DNA of 64,000 bases. It comes from Pseudomonas sp. MM223. GTDB taxonomy: Bacteria > Pseudomonadota > Gammaproteobacteria > Pseudomonadales > Pseudomonadaceae. The notes under the pieces were generated by a model that saw only the letters and a program-made list of their open reading frames with translations, was not told the DNA's origin and did no database searches. The first letter of the stretch is position 1, and each line of letters starts with the position of its first letter. Made by a program: the position numbers and the translations under genes. The stretch is from the NCBI GenBank assembly GCA_947090765.1, contig OX352322.1:1-64000 (forward strand), read 5' to 3'. Positions 51,317 to 60,280 of the stretch are shown in pieces.

Positions 51317-52201
51317 ATGATCATCGGCAACAACCTTCACGTGGACGCCTTTTACGACAAGGCGACCTCGACCATCAGCTACCTGGTCATGGACCGTGAA
51401 ACCCGGCAATGCGCATTGATCGACAGCGTGCTGGATTACGACCCCAAGTCCGGGCGCACGTGCAGCGCCTCGGCGGATCGCCTGATCGAGCGCGTGATCG
51501 AGCTGAATGCCAGCGTGCGGTGGGTGCTGGAAACCCATGTACATGCCGACCATCTTTCAGCGGCTGCCTACCTGAAGGAGAAGCTGGGCGGCCATACCGC
51601 TATCGGTGCGCACATCACCCAGGTGCAGAAAGTGTTCGGTGCCTTGTTCAATGCAGAGCCCGGCTTCGCCCGTGATGGCAGCCAGTTCGATGTGCTGCTT
51701 GAGGACGAGGGAGGTTTCCGTATCGGCAACCTGCACGCCCGGGCGCTGCACACGCCAGGGCACACACCCGCGTGCATGAGCTTCATGATCGAGGACGCCG
51801 GCGAGATCGCGGTGTTTGTGGGTGACACTCTGTTCATGCCCGACTACGGCACTGCCCGCTGCGACTTCCCGGGGGCCGATGCCCGTACCCTGTACCGCTC
51901 GATCCGTCGTCTGCTGGCTTTCCCCGACCAGACACGGCTGTTCATGTGCCATGACTACCTGCCAGGTGGCCGCGACATGCAGTACGTCACCACCGTGGCC
52001 GAGCAGCGCGCCAGTAACATCCACATTCACCAGGGCATCGATGAAGACAGTTTCGTCGCCATGCGCGAAGCCCGTGACAAGACCCTCGACATGCCCGTGC
52101 TGATACTGCCTTCGGTGCAGGTGAACATGCGCAGCGGCCAGCTTCCTCCGCCGGAAGAGAACGGCGTGAGCTATCTGAAAGTCCCGCTGAACAAGCTGTA
52201 A
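51317..52201 (+). CDS. Persulfide dioxygenase, ETHE1/Blh-like metallo-beta-lactamase fold
   Basis: These iron enzymes oxidise glutathione persulfide to sulfite. The ATG at 51317 has GGAGAAC upstream and gives 294 residues. The metal ligands are in THVHADHLS (H74, H76, D78, H79). Further ligands lie in LHTPGHTPACMSF, FVGDTLF and CHDYLPG, and the GTARCDFPGADARTLY segment matches persulfide dioxygenases. No rhodanese domain is fused. It is the first gene of the sulfide-oxidation operon, with 39 bp to the next gene. Confidence 0.88.
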   Translation: MIIGNNLHVDAFYDKATSTISYLVMDRETRQCALIDSVLDYDPKSGRTCSASADRLIERVIELNASVRWVLETHVHADHLSAAAYLKEKLGGHTAIGAHITQVQKVFGALFNAEPGFARDGSQFDVLLEDEGGFRIGNLHARALHTPGHTPACMSFMIEDAGEIAVFVGDTLFMPDYGTARCDFPGADARTLYRSIRRLLAFPDQTRLFMCHDYLPGGRDMQYVTTVAEQRASNIHIHQGIDEDSFVAMREARDKTLDMPVLILPSVQVNMRSGQLPPPEENGVSYLKVPLNKL

Positions 52202-52240
52202 CCGCCCTGCCCCATAATCAGATTTCCAGGATTTACCGCC

Positions 52241-53509
52241 ATGCCTGCCTTGTTGTCCCCTGCCAATACCGACCACCACAAGGTGGTCATCGTCGGTGCC
52301 GGTGCCGCTGGTATCGCCACCGCTTCCAGCCTTATCAGCCGTGATCCGTCGCTGGACGTAGCCTTGATCGACCCCGCCGAAGTGCATTACTACCAACCCG
52401 GCTGGACCATGGTCGGTGCTGGTGTGTTCAAGGCGCCGAGTACCGCCCGTACCATGGCCTCGACCATCCCGCGCGGTGTGCGCTGGGTCAAGGCGCGTGT
52501 GCAGGGCTTCGACCCGCTGGGCCAGTTGGTCATCCTCGAAGACGGCCGCGCCATCAGCTATGAACAGTTGGTGGTCTGCCCCGGGCTCACGCTGGACTGG
52601 GCGGCCATCGATGGCCTCAGCGAAACCCTGGGCCGCAACGGTGTCACCTCCAATTACCGCTACGACCTGGCTCCCTACACCTGGGAACTGGTGCAGAAGC
52701 TCAAGCAAGGCCGCGCCGTATTCAGCCAGCCGCCCATGCCGATCAAATGTGCGGGGGCGCCGCAAAAGGCGCTGTACTTGTCTTGCGACCACTGGCTGCG
52801 CCACGGCCATCTTGGCGCGGTAAAAGCCAGCTTTTTCAATGCCGGTGCTGTTTTGTTCGGTGTGGCGGACTACGTGCCCGCGTTGATGAAGTACATCGAA
52901 AAATACGCGGTGGACCTCAATTTTTCCCACCGACTGGTTGCCGTGGATGGCCCGAACAAGCGCGCCACGTTCGTGCGCACCCTGCCCGATGGCAGCAGCG
53001 AAACGCGAACCGAGGCTTTCGACATGCTCCACGTGGTACCTCCACAGGTACCGCCGGCCTTTATTCGCGAAAGCCCATTGGCCGACAATGCCGGCTGGGT
53101 CGATGTCGACCCGCACACCCTGCGCCATCGCAAGTACACCAACATCCATGCCCTGGGTGACGTGGCCAGTACCAGCAATGCCAAGACTGCCGCGGCGGCC
53201 CGTAAGCAGGCGCCGGTAGTGGCCAACAACATGTTGGTGGCCCTGGGGCGGCTGCCCACCCTCGCCCAGTACGATGGCTACGGTTCGTGCCCGCTGACGG
53301 TCGAGCGCGGCAAAATCGTTTTGGCCGAGTTCACCTATGGCGGCAAGCTGGCACCAAGCTTCCCCAGCTGGTTGCTGGATGGCCGCAAACCGACGCGCCT
53401 GGCCTGGTTGCTCAAGGCGCAGGCGCTGCCTCCCTTGTATTGGCAAGGCATGCTCAAGGGCCGCGAGTGGCTGGCGCGCCCGCAGCTGATAGCTGAGGGT
53501 GGGCAGTGA
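52241..53509 (+). CDS. sqr: Sulfide:quinone oxidoreductase
   Basis: A membrane-associated FAD enzyme that oxidises H2S to persulfide/polysulfide and passes electrons to quinone. The 422-residue protein has an N-terminal FAD motif VVIVGAGAAGIATASSL and cysteines in CPGLTLDW and MPIKCAGAPQKALYLSCDHW for sulfur handling. ALGDVAS in the FAD-binding C-terminal part is also typical. It sits between the dioxygenase and a sulfite-type exporter, giving a H2S to persulfide to sulfite to export route. It overlaps the next start by 4 bp. Confidence 0.9.
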   Translation: MPALLSPANTDHHKVVIVGAGAAGIATASSLISRDPSLDVALIDPAEVHYYQPGWTMVGAGVFKAPSTARTMASTIPRGVRWVKARVQGFDPLGQLVILEDGRAISYEQLVVCPGLTLDWAAIDGLSETLGRNGVTSNYRYDLAPYTWELVQKLKQGRAVFSQPPMPIKCAGAPQKALYLSCDHWLRHGHLGAVKASFFNAGAVLFGVADYVPALMKYIEKYAVDLNFSHRLVAVDGPNKRATFVRTLPDGSSETRTEAFDMLHVVPPQVPPAFIRESPLADNAGWVDVDPHTLRHRKYTNIHALGDVASTSNAKTAAAARKQAPVVANNMLVALGRLPTLAQYDGYGSCPLTVERGKIVLAEFTYGGKLAPSFPSWLLDGRKPTRLAWLLKAQALPPLYWQGMLKGREWLARPQLIAEGGQ

Positions 53510-54324
53510 TCGAACATCAATTTTTGGGGGCGGGCCTGGGCGCGATCATCGGCGCGGTGCTGGCGTTGACCGGCGCAGGCGGCGGCATTCTCGCAGTGCC
53601 TTTGCTGGTGTTCGGCTTGGGGTTGTCGATGGTCGAGGCCGCACCGGTCGGCCTGCTGGCCGTAGGCATGGCGGCGGCGGTTGGCGCAGTGCTGGGCTTG
53701 CGTCAGGGGTTGGTGCGTTATCGGGCGGCGCTGTTTATTGCGCTGATCGGCGTAGCAGCGGCGCCTTTCGGGCTGATGCTGGCGCACCGCTTGCCGAATA
53801 AACCTTTGCAGTTGGTGTTTGCCGGTGTGCTGGTTTACGCCTGCCTGCGCATCTGGCGCAAGGCTGCCAAAGACCTGCGCGGTGAGGCCAATGATGCCCA
53901 CCGTTATATCGAACCGTGCGTGTTGAACCCATTGCAAGGCCGCTTGCGCTGGACCCTGCCCTGCGCGCGTGCCCTGGCATTCACCGGTGCCTTGTCCGGG
54001 TTGCTGTCTGGTTTGCTTGGGGTGGGCGGTGGTTTCGTCATCATCCCGGCCCTGAACCGCTACACCAACCTGCGCATGGCCAGCATCGTTTCCACGTCGC
54101 TGGCGGTAATCGCGCTTGTGTCCACCGGCAGTGTGGTCAGCGCCAGCCTGGCGGGTGTCATGCATTGGCAGGTTGGCGCCCCGTTCGCCGTCGGTGCAGT
54201 CCTCGGCCTGCTGCTGATGCGGCCATTGGCGGCCAGGCTGGCTGGGCCGCGTTTGCAGCAAATGTTTGCGCTGGCCGGTTGGGCGGCGGCCTTGCTGCTG
54301 GCTGGCAAGGCACTACTGGGCTAG
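53506..54324 (+). CDS. TauE/SafE-family sulfite/sulfonate exporter
   Basis: The 272-residue membrane protein has two repeats of the family (GAIIGAVLALTGAGGGILAVPLL and SGLLSGLLGVGGGFVIIPAL) and about eight spans. It starts at a GTG overlapping sqr (GTGA) and ends 12 bp into the convergent LysR gene. From its neighbours it most likely exports sulfite made by the dioxygenase. Substrate not proven. Confidence 0.87.
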   Translation: MIEHQFLGAGLGAIIGAVLALTGAGGGILAVPLLVFGLGLSMVEAAPVGLLAVGMAAAVGAVLGLRQGLVRYRAALFIALIGVAAAPFGLMLAHRLPNKPLQLVFAGVLVYACLRIWRKAAKDLRGEANDAHRYIEPCVLNPLQGRLRWTLPCARALAFTGALSGLLSGLLGVGGGFVIIPALNRYTNLRMASIVSTSLAVIALVSTGSVVSASLAGVMHWQVGAPFAVGAVLGLLLMRPLAARLAGPRLQQMFALAGWAAALLLAGKALLG

Positions 54325-55200
54325 CAGCGCGTCCTGTTCCGCTGCGCACAATGCCAGCAGGTAGTCCCACACCACCCGCAGGCGCACCGATTTGTGCAGC
54401 TCGCGGCGGGTGCAGATCCAGTAGCTGCGCTGGATGGTCTCGCCAGGCAGTACGCGCACCAGCGTCGGGTCGTGGCGAGCCATGTAGTTGGGCAGCACGG
54501 CGATGCCCAGCCTGGCGCGGGCGGCGGCTTGTTGGGCGATCACGCTGGTGCTGCGAAACACCACCGTCGGTGCCCGGCAGAAACTGTTGAGAAACAGCAG
54601 TTCCTGGCTGAACAGCAGGTCGTCGACGTAGCCGATCCAGTTGTGCCGCGCCAGGTCCTCGCGGTTGCGCAGAGGCGGCGCCCGGTCCAGATAGTCCTGG
54701 CTGGCGTACAGCGCCAGGCGGTAGTCGGTGAGCTTGCGGGTGATCAGCAGGTCGGCGTTGGGCCGTTCCAGGTGGATGCTGATCTCCGCTTCGCGGTTGA
54801 GGATGCTGACAAAGCGCGGCACCGCCACCAGTTCCACCTCCAGCCCCGGGTAGCGCTCGAACAGTGCGTTCATGCGCGGGGTGAAGAACATGATGCCGAT
54901 GCCTTCGGTGACCCCCAGGCGGATCTTGCCCAGCGGGGTGATGGCCTGGGTAATTTCTTCCTGTGCCAGCAGCGCGACGTTTTCCATGGCTTCGGCATGC
55001 TTGAGCAGGGCCTGGCCTGAAGGGGTCGGCTCATAGCCCTGGGCATGCTGCACGAACAGCGCAGTGCCCAGGCTTTGCTCGATGCTCTCGATATGCCGGG
55101 CTACGGTGCTGTGGGTGGTGTTAAGGCGCTTGGCGGCGGTAAGCAGCCGGCCGCTGCGCTGCAACTCGAGGAAAAACCGCAGATCGTTCCAGTCGAACAT
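54313..55200 (-). CDS. LysR-type transcriptional regulator
   Basis: 295 residues with a standard winged helix (DLRFFLELQRSGRLLTAAKRLNTTHSTVARHIESIEQSLG) and an effector domain. It is divergent from the GMC oxidoreductase gene at 55379, with a REP hairpin between them, and is the probable regulator of that gene. Its 3' end overlaps tauE by 12 bp. Effector unknown. Confidence 0.88.
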   Translation of the reverse strand: MFDWNDLRFFLELQRSGRLLTAAKRLNTTHSTVARHIESIEQSLGTALFVQHAQGYEPTPSGQALLKHAEAMENVALLAQEEITQAITPLGKIRLGVTEGIGIMFFTPRMNALFERYPGLEVELVAVPRFVSILNREAEISIHLERPNADLLITRKLTDYRLALYASQDYLDRAPPLRNREDLARHNWIGYVDDLLFSQELLFLNSFCRAPTVVFRSTSVIAQQAAARARLGIAVLPNYMARHDPTLVRVLPGETIQRSYWICTRRELHKSVRLRVVWDYLLALCAAEQDALLAQ

Positions 55201-55224
55201 GCTGATCCTTTTTGGCAGTTCGTT

Positions 55225-55260
55225 CCGGCCTCTTCGCGGGCGTGCCCGCGAAGAGGCCGG
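55225..55260. repeat. Pseudomonas REP hairpin
   Basis: CCGGCCTCTTCGCGGGC, a two-base loop and its exact complement GCCCGCGAAGAGGCCGG. The GCCTCTTCGCGGGC core is the REP sequence I recall as scattered through P. putida genomes. It lies between divergent genes. Confidence 0.82.
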
Positions 55261-55378
55261 TTCAGGCTTACCTCTGTGCTAAAACGCACAGCGGCTGCGC
55301 AAAATCTCGTGTTTCACCCACGAAATTACTCACTAAGATGGATCGGGACAAGAATAAAAAACAGGCGCGAGGTCGCAC

Positions 55379-57025
55379 ATGCCATCAGCCGATTCTGCCT
55401 TTGAATACGTGGTCGTAGGGGCCGGTCCCGCCGGTTGCCTGCTGGCCAATCGTTTGTCCGCCGACCCTTCCTGCCGCGTGCTGCTGCTGGAGGCGGGTGG
55501 CCGCGACAACTATCCCTGGATCCACATCCCCGTCGGTTACCTCTACTGCATCGGCAACCCGCGCACAGACTGGTGTTTCAAGACCGAGGCACAGCCCGGC
55601 CTGGGTGGCCGGGCACTGGGCTATCCACGGGGCAAAGTGCTCGGTGGCTGTTCTTCGATCAACGGCATGATCTACATGCGTGGCCAGGCGGCCGACTATG
55701 ACCGTTGGGCCGAGCAAGGCAACGATGGCTGGGCCTGGAACGATGTGCTGCCGCTGTTCAAGGCCAGCGAAAACCACTTTGCCGGTGCCAGCGACCACCA
55801 CGGCAGCGAGGGCGAATGGCGGGTCGAGCGCCAGCGCTACAGCTGGCCGATCCTCGATGCTTTCCGTGATGCCGCCGAGCAAAGCGGTATCGGCAAGGTC
55901 GACGACTTCAACACCGGCGACAATCAGGGCTGTGGATACTTTCAGGTCAACCAGCGCAGCGGCGTACGCTGGAACGCGTCCAAAGCTTTTCTGCGGCCGA
56001 TAAAGGACCGCGCCAACCTCACCGTGCTGACCGGCGTTCAGGTTGACCAGGTACTGCTCAACAATACCCGGGCGCGGGCCGTGAAAGCGTTTTGGCAAGG
56101 TGCCTGGCACGAGTTTGCGGCGCGTCGCGAAATCATCCTCTGCGCCGGCGCCGTCGGTTCACCCGGTATCCTTCAGCGCTCCGGCATCGGCCCGCGCCCG
56201 CTGCTGGAAAGCCTGGGTATCGGCGTACGCCACGATATGCCGGGCGTGGGTGGCAACCTTCAGGACCACCTGCAATTGCGCCTTATCTACCAGGTCCGCA
56301 ACACCCGCACCTTGAACCAGATGGCCAATAGCCTTTTGGGCAAGATGGGCATGGGCCTGCGCTACCTCTACGACCGCAGCGGCCCGCTGGCCATGGCGCC
56401 GAGCCAGCTGGGCGCGTTCGTGCGTTCAAGCCCGGAACAGGCCACCGCCAACCTGCAGTATCACGTGCAGCCGCTGTCACTGGAGCGCTTCGGTGAGCCG
56501 TTACACGCGTTCCCGGCCTTTACCGCGTCGGTGTGCAACCTGCGCCCGGCCAGCCGCGGGCGTATCGATATCTGCAGCACCGACATGAACAGCACGCCGC
56601 TGATCAACCCCAACTACCTCAGCGACCCACAGGACCTGCGCGTCGCAGCCGATGCCATCCGCCTTACCCGGCGCATCGTACAGGCCCCTGCCCTTGCAGC
56701 GTTCGAGCCCAAGGAATACCTGCCAGGCCCAACAATGCAAACCGAGCAAGACCTGTTCGAAGCCGCCGGCAAGATTGGCACCACTATCTTCCACCCAGTG
56801 GGTACCTGTCGTATGGGCAGCGGCGCCCTGGACGTTGTGGATAACCAGCTGCGCGTACACGGCATCCCCGGCTTGCGCGTGGCCGATGCCTCGATCATGC
56901 CGCAGATCACCTCCGGTAATACCTGTTCACCGACCCTTATGATCGCCGAGAAGGCGGCGCAACTGATCCTCAAAGGAGCTGCTATCCAAACCTACTTGAA
57001 CGAAGACGCGATACCGACCCCCTGA
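55379..57025 (+). CDS. GMC-family oxidoreductase (choline/alcohol dehydrogenase-like)
   Basis: An FAD enzyme of 548 residues that oxidises an alcohol group. It has N-terminal FAD motif FEYVVVGAGPAGCLLANRLS, the GMC signature GKVLGGCSSINGMIYMRGQ, and the second signature GAVGSPGILQRSGIGP. The C-terminal HPVGTCRMG (catalytic His near 474) and PQITSGNTCSPTLMIAEKAA are also present. Genes like this are often labelled betA, but no bet genes neighbour it, so choline is not assured. An MFS transporter gene follows after 97 bp and may import the substrate. Confidence 0.88.
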   Translation: MPSADSAFEYVVVGAGPAGCLLANRLSADPSCRVLLLEAGGRDNYPWIHIPVGYLYCIGNPRTDWCFKTEAQPGLGGRALGYPRGKVLGGCSSINGMIYMRGQAADYDRWAEQGNDGWAWNDVLPLFKASENHFAGASDHHGSEGEWRVERQRYSWPILDAFRDAAEQSGIGKVDDFNTGDNQGCGYFQVNQRSGVRWNASKAFLRPIKDRANLTVLTGVQVDQVLLNNTRARAVKAFWQGAWHEFAARREIILCAGAVGSPGILQRSGIGPRPLLESLGIGVRHDMPGVGGNLQDHLQLRLIYQVRNTRTLNQMANSLLGKMGMGLRYLYDRSGPLAMAPSQLGAFVRSSPEQATANLQYHVQPLSLERFGEPLHAFPAFTASVCNLRPASRGRIDICSTDMNSTPLINPNYLSDPQDLRVAADAIRLTRRIVQAPALAAFEPKEYLPGPTMQTEQDLFEAAGKIGTTIFHPVGTCRMGSGALDVVDNQLRVHGIPGLRVADASIMPQITSGNTCSPTLMIAEKAAQLILKGAAIQTYLNEDAIPTP

Positions 57026-57122
57026 CCCGGGTGCGTGCAACACCGGTGGCTCGCGGTCAGAAGCCGCCGACAGTGGAACAAAAAGAATAATCACTGTGGC
57101 CTGCGGGCCGAGGACAGCAACG

Positions 57123-58740
57123 ATGTCGGATTACATCCAGGAACAGGGTGCGGCGGCCAGCAGCCCCAGCAGCCGTGAAGAACGCAAGATCATTTTCGCG
57201 TCATCCCTCGGGACGGTTTTCGAGTGGTATGACTTTTTTCTCTATGGGGCGCTGGCAGCGGTCATCAGCAAGCAGTTCTTTGCTGGCGTGAACGACACCA
57301 CCGCCTTTATCTTCGCCCTCATGGCCTTTGCCGCTGGCTTTCTGGTGCGGCCGTTCGGTGCATTGGTGTTCGGCCGTCTGGGCGACATGATCGGGCGCAA
57401 GTACACCTTCCTGGTCACCATCGTGCTGATGGGCCTGTCCACCTTCGCCGTGGGGCTGTTGCCCACTTATGCCAGCATCGGCATTGCCGCACCGATCATC
57501 CTGGTGATCCTGCGCATGCTCCAGGGGCTGGCGCTGGGGGGAGTACGGCGGTGCTGCCACCTACGTGGCCGAACATGCACCCCAAGGCAAACGGGGCTTC
57601 TACACCGGTTTCATCCAGTCCACCGCCACCCTTGGCCTGTTGCTGTCGCTGCTGGTGGTGCTGGGCAGCCGCTACATCAGTGGCGACCAGTTCGAAACCT
57701 GGGGCTGGCGCTTGCCGTTCCTGTTGTCGATCGTGCTGCTGGCCATCTCCACCTGGATCCGCATGAGCATGCACGAATCACCGGCGTTCGTGAAAATGAA
57801 GGCCCAGGGCAAAGTCAGCAAGTCGCCGATCCGTGAGTCGTTCACCTCCTGGCCAAACCTGAAAGTGGTGCTTACCGCGCTGTTCAGCATCAACGCCGGG
57901 CAAGCCGTGACCTTTTACACGGCGCAGTTCTACGTGCTGTTTTTCATGACCCAGATGCTGAAGATGGACCCGGCCCAAGCCAACACGCTGCTGATCATCA
58001 GTGTGGTGATCGGTGCACCGTTCTTCGTGTTCTTCGGCTGGTTGTCGGACCGTATTGGCCGCAAGCCGATCCTGATGCTCGGCCTGCTGCTGGCCACGGT
58101 GCTGTACTTCCCGCTGTTCAAGGCGCTGAGCCACTACGCCAACCCTCAGATCGACGCTGCCAGCCGGCAGGCGCCGATCGTGGTCACCGCCGACCCGCAA
58201 AGCTGCACCTTCCAGTTCGACCCGGTGGGCAAGGCACGTTTTGACAGCCCCTGCGACAAGGTCAAGACGTTCCTGGTCAAGCAGGGCCTGCCGTACAGCT
58301 CGGTAAGCGTTGCCGGTAGCGATGTGGTGGTCAACATTGGTGAGAAGACCATCAATGGCTTCGACGAAGCAGCCATGCGCACTGCTGTGGAACAGGCTGG
58401 CTACCCAGCCAAGGCCGACCCGGGGCAGGTCAATCAGGTGATGGTGGTGGTGCTGATCGTGGCGATGATCCTGATCGCGACCATGACCTATGGCCCGCTG
58501 GCAGCCGTGATGGTCGAACTGTTCCCGACCCGTATCCGCTACACCTCGATGTCACTGCCCTACCATATTGGCAACGGCTGGTTCGGTGGCTTCCTGCCAA
58601 CTGTGTCGTTCGCGCTGGTGGTGTATACCGGGGATATCTTCTACGGGCTGTGGTACCCGGTGCTGGTGACCGGCATCAGTTTGGTGGTGGGGATTTTCTG
58701 CCTTAGAGAAACCAAGGATGTGGATCTCGACAAGGTTTGA
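57123..58740 (+). pseudogene. MFS transporter (MHS family) split by a frameshift
   Basis: A proton symporter of the metabolite:H+ (ShiA/ProP-like) type. The ATG at 57123 has GAGGA upstream, and EERKIIFASSLGTVFEWYDFFLYGALA is typical. After RMLQGLALGG the frame becomes unrelated. The next frame gives EYGGAATYVAEHAPQGKRG and runs to the stop at 58740. The net shift is one extra (or two missing) bases in the G run at 57537-57541. An intact product would have about 539 residues, including a periplasmic-like insertion before the last spans. The G-run context makes a sequencing error likely. Confidence 0.85.
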
Positions 58741-58757
58741 TGCTGTTCACAGGGCAC

Positions 58758-58788
58758 AAAAAAACCGGCTGTAAAAGCCGGTTTTTTT
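58758..58788 (+). terminator. Rho-independent terminator after the MFS gene
   Basis: AAAAAAACCGGCT and AGCCGGTTTTTTT with a short loop. Confidence 0.9.
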
Positions 58789-58903
58789 ATGCCCTGGAAA
58801 AACTTATGCACGTTTTTAAGAAAAATGTCATACGTAGAAATAAACTGCTAATTCAACTACTTAGCGATCACTTCAAGCATTTGATCGAAAAACTGCTCAC
58901 AAG

Positions 58904-58912
58904 TTATCCACA
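58904..58912 (+). promoter_or_regulatory. Perfect DnaA box (TTATCCACA)
   Basis: A consensus DnaA box 5 bp from the 3' end of the acyltransferase gene. A near match, TTATGCACG, lies about 100 bp upstream (near 58804-58812), in an AT-rich stretch. It could be a DnaA-titration site or chance. Confidence 0.45.
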
Positions 58913-58917
58913 GATGG

Positions 58918-59688
58918 TCAGGCCGTCTGCTGTTGGGGTTTTTCTTCTGCTGGCGGCAGCGAACCCAACGCCCGTTGGGTGGCTTCGTTCCACGCCGCAG
59001 CGCGGTCGTTGAGTTCGGCGATGGCACGTGGCCCGGTGCCGTTGGCGTACATCGGCTCGCCAATCACCACCTCGATGGTACCGGCACGCTTGCCCCAACC
59101 GGTCTTCGGCCAGAACTTGCCGGCATTGTGGGCGATCGGTAGCACCGGCAGCCCGGCATTCACGGCCAGTGCGGTACCGCCGCGGGAGAACTTGCCCACG
59201 GTGCCGAACGGCACGCGGGTGCCTTCCGGGAATATCAGCACCCACGTCTTCTGCTTGAGCAGCTCGTCACCCTTGCTTGCCACCTGGCGCAGCGCTTCCT
59301 TCGGGTTGTCTCGGTTGATCGCGATTGGCCGCAGCATGGCCATGGCCCAACCGAAGAACGGCACGTACAGCAGCTCGCGCTTGAGCACCTGGCTCAGCGG
59401 CGAAAAGTACTGGGAAAGGAAGAAGGTTTCCCAAGTGCTCTGGTGATTGGACAGGATCACGCACGGCTCTTTCGGCACGTTCTCGGCGCCAGTGACCTTG
59501 TAGTCGATGCCGAGAATGGTGCGCACCAGGAACAGCGCGCAGCGGCACCAGTACACGTTGATGAACGTGTAGCGCTTGGGGAACGAAAGGAACGGCGCGA
59601 TGAAGAAGCTCAGCGAGCACCACAGCAACGAACTGGTGCCCAGCAGCAGGTAAAAAAGAAAGATTCTGATCGCCTGCAGGATCGACAT
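58918..59688 (-). CDS. plsC: 1-acylglycerol-3-phosphate O-acyltransferase (PlsC-like)
   Basis: It acylates lysophosphatidic acid to phosphatidic acid in phospholipid synthesis. From MSILQAIRIFLFYLLL (ATG 59688) it has 256 residues, with an N-terminal membrane anchor. The catalytic motif is NHQSTWETFF (HX4E/D-type, His near 80), and the other motif is FPEGTRVPFG. An upstream ATG at 59703 is possible but less typical. It starts the minus-strand block with gmhB-glyS-glyQ upstream, probably with its own promoter. Confidence 0.88.
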   Translation of the reverse strand: MSILQAIRIFLFYLLLGTSSLLWCSLSFFIAPFLSFPKRYTFINVYWCRCALFLVRTILGIDYKVTGAENVPKEPCVILSNHQSTWETFFLSQYFSPLSQVLKRELLYVPFFGWAMAMLRPIAINRDNPKEALRQVASKGDELLKQKTWVLIFPEGTRVPFGTVGKFSRGGTALAVNAGLPVLPIAHNAGKFWPKTGWGKRAGTIEVVIGEPMYANGTGPRAIAELNDRAAAWNEATQRALGSLPPAEEKPQQQTA

Positions 59689-59749
59689 AGTGGCTTGTAC
59701 CATTGCGGGGCATGCCCGCCTGAGAAAAATGCGCCCAAAGGCGCACTGT

Positions 59750-60277
59750 TTAAATTAGTTGTCTGGCGATAGCTGCCAGATCGTCGAAAATCAGTGTAGT
59801 TTCAGGGACACCTTTTTCCAGGGTCCGCTCGCCCTTGCCGGTTTTTACCAACACGGGTTGTGCACCGACGGCCAGGGCGGCCTCCAGGTCACCTTTGCTG
59901 TCACCGACGAACCAGACGCCTGGCAGGCTGACCTGGTAATGCTCGGCAATCGCCACCAGCATGCCAGGCTTTGGCTTGCGACAATCGCAGCCTTCGTCCG
60001 GCCCGTGCGGGCAATACACGATATGGCCCACCTCGCCCCCCTGCTCGGCCACCAGCGCGCGCAGGCGTGCGTGCATGGCCTCGAGGGTTGCCAGTGTGTA
60101 GTAGCCACGGGCAATGCCGGACTGGTTGGTGGCCACGGCCACCGTCCAGCCCGCTTTGCTCAACTGCGCGATGGCCTCGACCGAGCCAGGGATCGGCACC
60201 CATTCTTCCAGCGTCTTGATGTAGGCGTCGGAGTCATGGTTGATGACCCCGTCACGGTCGAGAATCAGCAGTTTCAA
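59750..60277 (-). CDS. gmhB: D-glycero-beta-D-manno-heptose 1,7-bisphosphate 7-phosphatase
   Basis: A HAD-family phosphatase of ADP-heptose synthesis for LPS inner core. The 175-residue protein begins LLILDRDGVINHDSD, the DxDG nucleophile motif. It contains VATNQSGIARGYY, and the zinc-binding cysteine/histidine loop CPHGPDEGCDCRKPKPGM, then FVGDSKGDLEAA. It lies 3 bp from glyS, and the two are probably co-transcribed. Length is normal. Confidence 0.93.
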   Translation of the reverse strand: MKLLILDRDGVINHDSDAYIKTLEEWVPIPGSVEAIAQLSKAGWTVAVATNQSGIARGYYTLATLEAMHARLRALVAEQGGEVGHIVYCPHGPDEGCDCRKPKPGMLVAIAEHYQVSLPGVWFVGDSKGDLEAALAVGAQPVLVKTGKGERTLEKGVPETTLIFDDLAAIARQLI

Positions 60278-60280
60278 GGC

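Noticed and set aside
55379..57025. Naming the GMC oxidoreductase betA
   Set aside because: No betaine-pathway neighbours; GMC signatures alone do not fix choline as substrate.
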